Below, one piece after another: positions 31,224 to 38,064 of a stretch of 38,064 nt of DNA (positions are counted from its first letter, which is position 1; each line of letters begins with the position of its first letter). Both the position numbers and the translations under genes were made by a program. This stretch comes from Gemmatimonadota bacterium. GTDB taxonomy: Bacteria > Gemmatimonadota > Gemmatimonadetes > Longimicrobiales > Gaopeijiaceae. Location of the stretch: positions 1-38,064 of the forward strand of contig JAJEBR010000039.1 in NCBI GenBank assembly GCA_022822445.1, given 5' to 3'. The notes beneath the pieces were generated by a model that was not told the DNA's origin, searched no databases, and saw nothing but the letters and a program-made list of their open reading frames with translations.

Positions 31224-33613
31224 GCTTCAGGCAAGTCTCCGAAATCACGCGCCGGGAGCTGCGCGGGTTCTTCGACCAGCCCACCGCCTACGTACTGGCC
31301 ATCGCATTCCTGGGGCTCGGGCTCTACCTGGCCTTCCGGTCGCTCTTCGCGATGTCCTACGCGACGCTGCGGCCCTTCTTCGACCTTCTTCCCTGGCTGC
31401 TGGTGGTTTTCGTTCCCGCGGTGGCGATGAAGAGCCTGGCGGAGGAGCGGCGCGGCCGCACGCTGGAATGGCTCCTGGCCCAGCCGCTGACCGAGTTGGA
31501 AATCGTGCTCGGCAAGTTCGCCGGCAACTGGCTCTTTGTGATGATCACCATCGCCGGCACGCTGCCGATGGCGCTGGGGGTGCTGATGGCATCGGAGGCC
31601 GATCCGGGGATCATGCTGGCGCAGTACCTTGGAGCGGCGCTGCTGGCGGCTCAGATGATCGCGATCGGGATCTGGGCCTCGTCGATCACCCGGAACCAGA
31701 TCACGGCCTTCATCCTGGGGGCCACGATCTGCATGGTTCTGGTGCTGCTGGGCACGCCGGTGGTGCAGATCGGCCTTCCGCCGGTGCTCGGCAACTGGGC
31801 CGCGCAGCTGTCGGTGATCAGCCACTTCGAGAACATCGCCCGCGGCGTCGTGGACCTGCGGGACCTCCTCTATTTCGCGTCCACCTGCGGCCTTTTCCTC
31901 CTCCTCGCGGTGGCGGCGCTCGGCCGGGAGCGGCTCAGCCACGCGGGCGACGCCTACCGCCGCCTGCGCTTCGGCACGGCGGTGATCGCGCTCGCCGTCG
32001 TGCTCCTCAACCTGCTGGGCGGGTACGTGCGCGGCCGTGTCGACCTCACCCGCGACAACCTTTTCACCCTGTCGAGCGGCAGCCGCGACATCCTCGGCGG
32101 CCTCGACGACGTGGTGAACCTGACGCTCTTCACCAGCGACGACCTGCCCCCCGAGATCCAGCTGCGGGTGCGCGACGTGCGCGACCTGGTGGCCGATATG
32201 GACGGCGCCTCGAACGGGATGCTGGCCGTGCGGAGCGTCAACCCCGACGACGGCGACGACGAGGCCGAGGAAGCCACCTCGATGGGGATCGTGCAGATCG
32301 AGTTCAACGTGCTGCGCGACGACGAGCTGCAGGTGAAGCGCGGCTACTTCGGACTCGCGCTGACCTACGCCGACGAGCAGGAGACGATCCCCGTCATCGA
32401 CCGCACCGACGACCTGGAGTTCCGGCTGGTCTCCGCGATCGCCCGCATGACGGCCGAGCACCGCCCGACGCTGGCCTTCGCGCGCGGGTTCGACGCAAAG
32501 GAGGCCTTCCAGTTCGGCGCCTTCCGCCAGAGCGTCGCCGACCGCTACTCGGTCACGACCGCGGAGCTGGAGCCCGACTCGGCGTCGCCGCCCGCGTTCA
32601 TTCCGGACTCGATCGACGTGCTGGTCGTGGCCGGCCCGGCCCGCCCGCTCTCCACCGACGCCGTGGACGCGATCCGCGATTATCTGAACCGGGGGGGAGC
32701 GGCGCTTCTGCTCATGGAGCGGCATGTCTTCAACCCGCAGTCCCCGACCATCATGCCGGTCGTCAGCGGGCTGGAGGACCTTCTGGCCGAGTACGGCGTC
32801 ACCGCTTCCGGCGACATCGTCTTCGACATGGCTTCGGCCGAGCGGGTGCAGATGCGGCAGGGGATCTTCAACGTGGTCCGCGCCTACCCGCTCTGGCCGG
32901 TGGCCTTCCGGGGGGACGATCACCCCACCAGCCGCGACCTCGCCAACGCCACCTTCGGCTGGGCCGCACCCTTCACCTGGGAGGAGGGCGACTCGGCCGT
33001 GACGGCGCTGTGGACGACCACCGAATCGGGCGGCACGCGTCCGCCCGGAATGATGGCCGACCCGAGCTTCCCGATCGGCGCGACCCAGGACGAGGTCGGG
33101 ATCCAGACGCTGGCCGTGGCGATCGACCCGTCGGCGGGCGGCGAGGGCCGCATCGTCGCGGTGGGGGATTCCGATTTCCTGGAGGACGACTTCGCGCAGG
33201 CCAATGCGCAGAACCTGATCTTCGCGGCCAACGCCATCGACTGGCTGGCCCAGGACGAGGCGCTGATCGCCATCCGGTCGAAGGACCGGACGCCGCCGAC
33301 GCTGGCGTTCGAGTCCGATGGGGGACGGAACGCGCTCAAGTGGGGGTCGCTGATCGGGGTGCCGGCGCTCTTTGCGCTGTTCGGGGTTGCGCGGGTGACG
33401 CGGCGTGGGCCCCGGGCGCAGCGGAGGTGGGGGGATTTGGTGGCGGCGGGGGGTGAGAGCGGGCCGGGCGATGGCGGGCCGGGCGGAGGCCGTGCAGGCG
33501 GTGGCGAGCCGGGCGGTGGCCGTGGGCCGGGCCGCGACGGCGGGCCGGGCAATGGTGGCGAATCCGGCGGTGACGGCACAATGGCCGACGCGGAAAGCGA
33601 GGCGGACGAATGA
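31220..33613 (+). CDS. Fused ABC-2 permease (GldF-like) and GldG-like auxiliary protein
   Basis: This is a 797-residue protein whose ATG overlaps the stop of the ATPase gene (ATGA). Residues 1-240 form an ABC-2 permease: ITRRELRGFFDQPTAYVLAI, about six membrane helices, and the motif SLAEERRGRTLEWLLAQPLT. Residues 260-720 match GldG/ABC_transp_aux: VDLTRDNLFTLSSGSRDILG, VIDRTDDLEFRLVSAIARMT, and IDVLVVAGPARPLSTDAVDA, with a long soluble domain. A last membrane helix (KWGSLIGVPALFALFGVARV) is followed by a Gly-rich tail. In Flavobacteria GldF and GldG are separate polypeptides; here they are one. It should form the membrane part of the exporter with the preceding ATPase. The DUF4340 gene overlaps its stop. 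Confidence 0.9.
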   Translation: MSFRQVSEITRRELRGFFDQPTAYVLAIAFLGLGLYLAFRSLFAMSYATLRPFFDLLPWLLVVFVPAVAMKSLAEERRGRTLEWLLAQPLTELEIVLGKFAGNWLFVMITIAGTLPMALGVLMASEADPGIMLAQYLGAALLAAQMIAIGIWASSITRNQITAFILGATICMVLVLLGTPVVQIGLPPVLGNWAAQLSVISHFENIARGVVDLRDLLYFASTCGLFLLLAVAALGRERLSHAGDAYRRLRFGTAVIALAVVLLNLLGGYVRGRVDLTRDNLFTLSSGSRDILGGLDDVVNLTLFTSDDLPPEIQLRVRDVRDLVADMDGASNGMLAVRSVNPDDGDDEAEEATSMGIVQIEFNVLRDDELQVKRGYFGLALTYADEQETIPVIDRTDDLEFRLVSAIARMTAEHRPTLAFARGFDAKEAFQFGAFRQSVADRYSVTTAELEPDSASPPAFIPDSIDVLVVAGPARPLSTDAVDAIRDYLNRGGAALLLMERHVFNPQSPTIMPVVSGLEDLLAEYGVTASGDIVFDMASAERVQMRQGIFNVVRAYPLWPVAFRGDDHPTSRDLANATFGWAAPFTWEEGDSAVTALWTTTESGGTRPPGMMADPSFPIGATQDEVGIQTLAVAIDPSAGGEGRIVAVGDSDFLEDDFAQANAQNLIFAANAIDWLAQDEALIAIRSKDRTPPTLAFESDGGRNALKWGSLIGVPALFALFGVARVTRRGPRAQRRWGDLVAAGGESGPGDGGPGGGRAGGGEPGGGRGPGRDGGPGNGGESGGDGTMADAESEADE

Positions 33614-34500
33614 GCGAGAGGACTCTGCGCGCCTGCATCTATTCCCTCGTCGTGGTGGGGGCGCTCTACCTGGTGGTGACGCTGGCACGGGGGGGCGGCG
33701 GCGGTTCCCGCTCCGTCGATCCCGGGCTGGCGGCCGCGCTGGAGGGGATCGCCGCCGGGCCCCACGAGCGTTTCGTCATCGAGGGGCCCGAAGGCACGAT
33801 CCGGCTGGAGTTGAACGCGGGCGCCTGGACGGCGAACGGCTTCGAGGCCGACTCGAGCGCCGTCGAACGCCTCATCCGGGGCGTCGAGGAATCCGAGGTG
33901 ACCGGGATCGCAGGCACCAATCCGGCCAACCACGCGCGCTTCGGCCTGACGGCGGACAGCGCCTGGACCTTCACCGCCGGGGACGCGCCGCCCATCCTGC
34001 TGGGCAAGACCGGAAACCGCTTCCGCACCGCGTACGCGCGCCTGCCGGATTCCGACCCGGTCAGCGTCATCGAGGGGGACCTGCGCTCGGCGGCGGCCCG
34101 CCCGCTGGTGGACTGGCGCGACAAGATCGTGCTGCGCGCCGACACCGCGGCGGTGGCCCGGATCGCGGTTACGCATGCAGGGGGGACCGAGGTCTACCAG
34201 CGACAGGATTCGACCTGGGCGGTGGGCGGGGAGGAGGCGGAGGCGGCCACGGTGCGCGGCATCCTGCAGGAGCTGGCATCGCTGCGCGCGAGCGGCTTCG
34301 CGCCGGACGCATCCGAGATGCCGGAGGCACCCGACCGTTCCGTGGTGGCGACCGACGCCGACGGCAACGAACTGGCGTCGCTCACGATGGCCGAGCAGGA
34401 GGGCAACTTCTGGCTGAAGTCGGCGGCGAGCCGGTACATTTTCGAGATTCCGATCTTCCGCGCGAACCGGCTGGCGCCTGGAGCGCCCGAGGAAGAGTGA
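33610..34500 (+). CDS. DUF4340 domain protein
   Basis: This is a 296-residue protein from an ATG overlapping the previous stop (ATGA). One N-terminal membrane anchor (YSLVVVGALYLVVTLARG, about 11-28) is followed by the DUF4340 region: ERFVIEGPEGTIRLELNAGA, then HARFGLTADSAWTFTAGDA, then ARPLVDWRDKIVLRADTA. A second similar beta-rich half follows with STWAVGGEEAEAATV. The family commonly follows GldG-type ABC genes and is thought to assist them outside the membrane; its function is not established. It ends 11 bp before the oxidoreductase gene. Confidence 0.88.
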   Translation: MSERTLRACIYSLVVVGALYLVVTLARGGGGGSRSVDPGLAAALEGIAAGPHERFVIEGPEGTIRLELNAGAWTANGFEADSSAVERLIRGVEESEVTGIAGTNPANHARFGLTADSAWTFTAGDAPPILLGKTGNRFRTAYARLPDSDPVSVIEGDLRSAAARPLVDWRDKIVLRADTAAVARIAVTHAGGTEVYQRQDSTWAVGGEEAEAATVRGILQELASLRASGFAPDASEMPEAPDRSVVATDADGNELASLTMAEQEGNFWLKSAASRYIFEIPIFRANRLAPGAPEEE

Positions 34501-34511
34501 GAGGCAGACCG

Positions 34512-36290
34512 ATGAAACAAGCCCCGGAATACGACGCGATCGTTGTCGGCTCGGGGGCCGGCGGCGGGATCGCCGCATTCATCCTTGCCACCTCGGGCCT
34601 GCGCGTGCTCCTGCTGGAGGCGGGCCGGCACTACGACCCCCTGCGCGAGACGCCGATGTTCCAGCTCCCGAAGGACGCGCCGCTGCGCGGGGCCGGGGGG
34701 TCGGCGAAGCCCTTCGGATTCTACGACGCGACCGTCGACGGCGGATGGCAGGTCCCCGGCGAGCCGTATTCGGTGGCCGACGGATCCGAGTTCATGTGGT
34801 GGCGCTCGCGGATGCTCGGCGGGCGCACGAACCACTGGGGACGGATCTCGCTCCGGATGGGCGAATACGACTTCAAGCCGCGCTCCCGCGACGGTTTGGG
34901 CTTCGACTGGCCCATGTCTTACGACGATCTCGCGCCATATTACGACAAAACCGAGACATTGATCGGCGTTTACGGGTCGAACGAGGGGCTGGAGAACACG
35001 CCGAACTCGTCTCCGGGGGTCCTGCAGCCGCCCCCGAAGCCGCGCGCCTATGAACTGCTGACCCGCAAGGCATGCCGGCGGATGGGGATTCCGGTGATCC
35101 CCGCGCACCTCGCCATCATGTCGCAGACCCAGGACGCGGACCGTCTGCCCGGGCAACTCTTCCCGGACAACGAACTCGCCCGGCGCGTCACCGCCGACTC
35201 GATGCGCGGCCGCGCCGCCTGCTACTGGGCGACCCCGTGCGGGCGCGGCTGCTCGATCCGCGCCAACTTCCAGTCCACCACCGTGCTGCTGCCGCCCGCG
35301 CTCGCGACCGGCAACCTGGACATCCGCACCGACGCGATGGTGCGCGAGGTCACCGTCGACTCGCAGGGACGCGCCACCGGGGTGCACTACATCGACCGGA
35401 CCACGCTGCTCGACGAATTCGCCGGGGCGCGCGTCGTGGTGCTGGCCGCGAGCGCCTGCGAGAGCGCGCGCATCCTGCTCAACTCCACCAGCAGCGACTT
35501 CCCCGACGGGCTGGCCAACTCCTCCGGCCTCGTGGGCAGGTACATCATGGACACGGTCGGCGCGGGCGTGTATTCGCACATCCCCGCGCTTCAGGCGCTG
35601 CCGCCCCACAACGAGGACGGCTCGTCCGGGATGCACATGTACATGCCGTGGTGGCTCTACGGCGAGCAGCTCGCCGGCCGGCTCGACTTCCCCCGCGGCT
35701 ACCACATCGAGTTCGGCGGCGGCCGGCGCATGCCCGGCTTCGGCGCCTTCGGCGGCCTCGAGCCCCTCACCGGGGGCACCTACGGCCGGCAGTTCAAGGA
35801 CGACTGCCGCCGCTACTACGGCAGCTTCCTCTTCTTCGACGGGCGGGGCGAGATGATCCCCAACGAGGACTGCTACTGCGAGATCGACCCGGACAAGGTC
35901 GACCGCTACGGCATCCCCGTGCTGAAGTTCCACTGGAAGTGGGCGGCCCACGAGGAGAACCAGGCGCTCCACATGCAGCGCACCTTCGCCGGGATCGTCG
36001 ACGAGATGGGCGGACAGCTGCTGAGCACCGTTCAGACCGACGGTGCCAGGGCGATCTCGAAGGGCGGACAGATCATCCACGAGGTGGGCGGCGCCATGAT
36101 GGGCGACGATCCGCGCACCTCCGTGCTGAACCAGTACTGCCAGTCGTGGGACGTGCCGAACCTCTTCGTGACCGACGGCGCACCCTTCGTGTCAAACGCG
36201 GACAAGAACCCGACGCTGTCGATCATGGCGCTCGCCTGGCGGGCCAGCGACTACATCGTCGAGCAGCTCAGGCAGAGGAGCATCGGATGA
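34512..36290 (+). CDS. GMC-family FAD oxidoreductase
   Basis: This is a 592-residue protein from ATG 34512. The FAD-binding Rossmann motif is YDAIVVGSGAGGGIAAFILA (7-26), ending in LLLEAGR. The GMC N-terminal part includes WRSRMLGGRTNHWGRISLRM. A Cys-containing segment, CYWATPCGRGCSIRANFQST, lies mid-protein and resembles that of gluconate 2-dehydrogenase-type GMC enzymes. The C-terminal GMC domain has IIHEVGGAMMGDDPRTSVLN and NPTLSIMALAWRASDYI, containing the catalytic-site His. Together with the subunit-3 protein encoded next it should oxidise a sugar or alcohol and pass electrons to a membrane acceptor. No signal peptide is visible, so it is probably exported by riding with its Tat-bearing partner. 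Its stop overlaps the next start. Confidence 0.92.
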   Translation: MKQAPEYDAIVVGSGAGGGIAAFILATSGLRVLLLEAGRHYDPLRETPMFQLPKDAPLRGAGGSAKPFGFYDATVDGGWQVPGEPYSVADGSEFMWWRSRMLGGRTNHWGRISLRMGEYDFKPRSRDGLGFDWPMSYDDLAPYYDKTETLIGVYGSNEGLENTPNSSPGVLQPPPKPRAYELLTRKACRRMGIPVIPAHLAIMSQTQDADRLPGQLFPDNELARRVTADSMRGRAACYWATPCGRGCSIRANFQSTTVLLPPALATGNLDIRTDAMVREVTVDSQGRATGVHYIDRTTLLDEFAGARVVVLAASACESARILLNSTSSDFPDGLANSSGLVGRYIMDTVGAGVYSHIPALQALPPHNEDGSSGMHMYMPWWLYGEQLAGRLDFPRGYHIEFGGGRRMPGFGAFGGLEPLTGGTYGRQFKDDCRRYYGSFLFFDGRGEMIPNEDCYCEIDPDKVDRYGIPVLKFHWKWAAHEENQALHMQRTFAGIVDEMGGQLLSTVQTDGARAISKGGQIIHEVGGAMMGDDPRTSVLNQYCQSWDVPNLFVTDGAPFVSNADKNPTLSIMALAWRASDYIVEQLRQRSIG

Positions 36291-37063
36291 GCGAGGACAC
36301 GTCCACCCGCGGGCCGTATCCGGCACCCGAATCCGCGTCAGCACCCGCCGAGCCGGCCAACACCATCTCCCGCCGCGGCGCGCTCAAGGTGATCGCCGCG
36401 GGAGCGGCCCTGGGCGCGACGGTGCCCGGGTGCGCGCCGGGAGACGGCGGAAGCGGCGGATCCGGCGGCAGCGCGGGCACCGACGCCGCCCACACCGAGC
36501 TGTCGGGGTTCAACCCCCTTCCCCCCAGCAACCCCCTCGCCGCGGGCACACCGACCGATCCCGACATGCTCGCGCCCATCGTCCCCTGGGAGATGGTCCT
36601 CACCGACGAGGAGATGCGCTACGTGGCGGCGCTCGCCGACGTGATCATTCCGGCCGACGACCGCTCCCCCGCGGCCAGCGAGGTCGGCGTCCCCGACTAC
36701 GTCAACGAATTCGTCTCGGCGCCCTTCCACACGGAGCAGCTGACCCAGCTGCGCGGCGGCCTCGCGTGGCTGAACCGCACGGCCAGCGAGCGCTTCGGCG
36801 CCGCCGACTTCCCCGCCCTCACCACCGCCCAGCAGCACGAGATCTGCGACCTCGTCCGCTTCGAGCCCGACGCCCCCGAGGAGCTGAAACCGCAGGCCCG
36901 CTTCTTCGACGCCTTCCGCGACATGTGCTCCACCGCCTTTTGGACCACCGAGGAGGGGATGCGGGATCTCGGCTACCTGGGCAACGTGCCCCTGCCGAGC
37001 TTCGACGGGCCGCCGCCCGAGGTGCTGGAGCAGCTGGGGCTCGCGGGGGAAGATCTGGTCTGA
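36287..37063 (+). CDS. Gluconate 2-dehydrogenase subunit 3 family Tat lipoprotein
   Basis: This is a 258-residue protein whose ATG overlaps the oxidoreductase stop (ATGA). The N-terminus carries a twin-arginine motif (TISRRGALKVIAAGAA, about 25-40) and then a lipobox ending at Cys (TVPGC), so it is probably a Tat-exported lipoprotein. After a Gly/Ser linker the subunit-3 domain covers about 95-258: EEMRYVAALADVIIPADDRS, then GVPDYVNEFVSAPFHTEQLT, then FDAFRDMCSTAFWTTEEGMR. The family is known as the small subunit of membrane-bound GMC dehydrogenases and aids export and assembly of the FAD subunit. It is the last gene of the ABC/DUF4340/GMC operon. Confidence 0.9.
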   Translation: MSEDTSTRGPYPAPESASAPAEPANTISRRGALKVIAAGAALGATVPGCAPGDGGSGGSGGSAGTDAAHTELSGFNPLPPSNPLAAGTPTDPDMLAPIVPWEMVLTDEEMRYVAALADVIIPADDRSPAASEVGVPDYVNEFVSAPFHTEQLTQLRGGLAWLNRTASERFGAADFPALTTAQQHEICDLVRFEPDAPEELKPQARFFDAFRDMCSTAFWTTEEGMRDLGYLGNVPLPSFDGPPPEVLEQLGLAGEDLV

Positions 37064-37115
37064 GGAGGGGGTCGGGCTGGCGTTCCCCCGGACTGCTTGA
37101 TCCGGACGCTGCCGC

Positions 37116-37133
37116 CCCACGTTGAACCGTGGG
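37116..37133. terminator. Hairpin after the GMC operon
   Basis: CCCACG (37116-37121), loop TTGAAC, CGTGGG (37128-37133). It lies 53 bp after the operon's last stop. The T-tract is missing, so termination is likely but not certain. Confidence 0.35.
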
Positions 37134-37149
37134 TGACCAGGCGACCAGT

Positions 37150-37233
37150 CGCTATTCCGATTTGGCCGTGAAATCAGAATAATCAATGTATATTACTCAT
37201 TGTTGAAATCATCATAGCTGATTACTATTCGTC
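37150..37233 (+). promoter_or_regulatory. AT-rich promoter region of the last ATPase
   Basis: This stretch is strikingly AT-rich against its neighbours. It holds the inverted repeat CAATG-N9-CATTG (37184-37202) and a second dyad AATCA/TGATT (around 37206-37223), within two GAAATCA repeats. It leads directly into the ATG at 37234. A promoter with operators is likely, though no clear -35/-10 pair can be picked. Confidence 0.4.
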
Positions 37234-38064
37234 ATGAGTCCCTACCAACGCCCCCACGTTGACGACCTCGTCCGCCTTCTTCCGGATGACGGACTGCCGC
37301 CCCGGATCGTCGCCATCACCGGGCCGCGCCAGTCCGGGAAGACGACAATCGTCCGGCAGGCGCTGCGCCACCTCGGAGCAGCCGGACTTCACGGCAGCAT
37401 CGTCGCCGTCGACGACCCGCAGGCGCCGCACGACCGTCCCCTCGGTCGGCCGGACGCGACCGTTGTCCCGGATTCCCGCCGCCGTAACACCGACTGGCTG
37501 ATCGGGGTATGGGAGTGGGCCCGCGGGAGGGCCCGGGAACACCCGCGCGGATTCGTGCTCGCGCTCGACGAAATCCAGGACATCCCGGATTGGTCCCGTG
37601 CGGTCAAGGGCCTGTGGGACCGGGACCGGGAAACGGAATGCCCCCTGAAGGTGATCATCCTGGGATCGGCGCCCTGGGCGCTCCTCACGGGCCGGGGAGA
37701 GAGCCTCGCCGGGCGGTTCATTCCGTTCGCCGTGCGGCACTGGTCGCTGCAGGAAATGGTCGACGCCTTCGACTTCACCGTCGACGAGTACCTGTACTTC
37801 GGCGGCTACCCCGGCGCGGCGCCCCTGATCCGGGACCTGGAGACGTGGCGGCGCTACGTCGCCCACTCGATCATCGCTCCGGTCTTCGGACGCGACATCC
37901 TGGCCCTCACGCGCGTCGACCGCCCCGCGCTCATGCGGCAACTCGTCGACCTGGTGCCGGAATACTCGGGCCAGATCGTCAAGCTCGACCGCTTGGCGGG
38001 ACGACTCCGGGGCGCAGGACACGTGACCACGATCGCCCACTACCTCGACATGCTCTCCGATGCG
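37234..38064 (+). CDS. AAA+ ATPase (AAA_14/DUF4143-like), partial at the right edge
   Basis: The frame is open from ATG 37234 to the window end, 277 codons without a stop. Walker A is ITGPRQSGKTTIVRQ (about 28-42). Walker B is FVLALDEIQDIPDW. A sensor-like strand, LKVIILGSAPWALL, is followed by GRGESLAGRFIPFAVRHWSL, typical of AAA_14 ATPases. The DUF4143-like part begins at EYLYFGGYPGAAPLIRDLET. The rest, including any nuclease-like end, is outside the window. It differs in sequence from the ATPase at 10631-12001. The leader is AT-rich, which suggests recent acquisition or a highly regulated promoter. The function is unknown. Confidence 0.85.
   Translation, partial: MSPYQRPHVDDLVRLLPDDGLPPRIVAITGPRQSGKTTIVRQALRHLGAAGLHGSIVAVDDPQAPHDRPLGRPDATVVPDSRRRNTDWLIGVWEWARGRAREHPRGFVLALDEIQDIPDWSRAVKGLWDRDRETECPLKVIILGSAPWALLTGRGESLAGRFIPFAVRHWSLQEMVDAFDFTVDEYLYFGGYPGAAPLIRDLETWRRYVAHSIIAPVFGRDILALTRVDRPALMRQLVDLVPEYSGQIVKLDRLAGRLRGAGHVTTIAHYLDMLSDA

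Noticed and set aside
30842-33688. A 948-codon minus-strand frame opposite the permease-GldG gene
   Set aside because: It is an antisense shadow; the plus-strand frame has clear ABC-2 and GldG motifs and ATGA overlaps at both ends.
34194-36080. A 628-codon minus-strand frame opposite the GMC oxidoreductase
   Set aside because: It is a shadow of a gene whose FAD-binding and C-terminal GMC motifs are unambiguous.

Overview
This window is a GC-rich bacterial chromosome segment with no rRNA, tRNA or CRISPR that I can see. The organism is probably a marine or host-associated member of Gemmatimonadota. The pointers are two DUF5916/CBM9-type outer-membrane proteins, a CarboxypepD_reg plus TonB-dependent receptor, a GldA/GldF-GldG type ABC system with DUF4340, a 6-bladed beta-propeller lipoprotein-style operon, DUF4143 ATPases, Rpn-type transposase debris and GTG/TTG starts. 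The lineage is inferred from gene content only.

Layout. 1-7.5 kb: a Sel1-repeat gene running off the left edge, a large DUF5916 outer-membrane protein, a 5'-truncated Rpn nuclease/transposase remnant fused tail-to-tail with a secreted SH3-like protein, a second Sel1 gene, and a divergent pRiA4b ORF-3-like gene. 7.5-10.4 kb: a minus-strand operon of thioredoxin-fold (TlpA), 6-bladed beta-propeller and SRPBCC proteins. 10.6-16 kb: a DUF4143 ATPase preceded by three 23-bp-spaced direct repeats, a STAS protein, an intact hipBA module, a 5'-truncated paralogue of the SH3-like protein, and a small membrane protein. 16-23.3 kb, all minus strand: vapB-vapC-multicopper oxidase with 4-base start/stop overlaps, an LVIVD beta-propeller with a secreted partner, and hipB followed by a hipA stump, a membrane PHP-domain protein and a HupE/UreJ protein. 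The hipB promoter region carries palindromes of the form TTCCCGNNCGGGAA. 23.5-30 kb: a second DUF5916 protein, a YbfF-like alpha/beta hydrolase and a TonB-dependent receptor, the last two sharing a strong bidirectional terminator. 30-37 kb, plus strand: an operon with nearly every junction overlapping, encoding the ABC ATPase, a fused permease-GldG protein, DUF4340, a GMC oxidoreductase and its Tat-lipoprotein subunit 3. A second AAA/DUF4143-type ATPase runs off the right edge.

Themes. Envelope and secreted functions dominate. Toxin-antitoxin modules and their remnants sit immediately upstream of metabolic genes and are translationally coupled to them. A roughly 32-bp promoter/operator-like motif occurs four times in the first 10.6 kb. 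Several unrelated genes carry short in-frame tandem repeats with units of 21, 24 or 36 bp. Large antisense ORFs are pervasive because of the high GC content and were not annotated.
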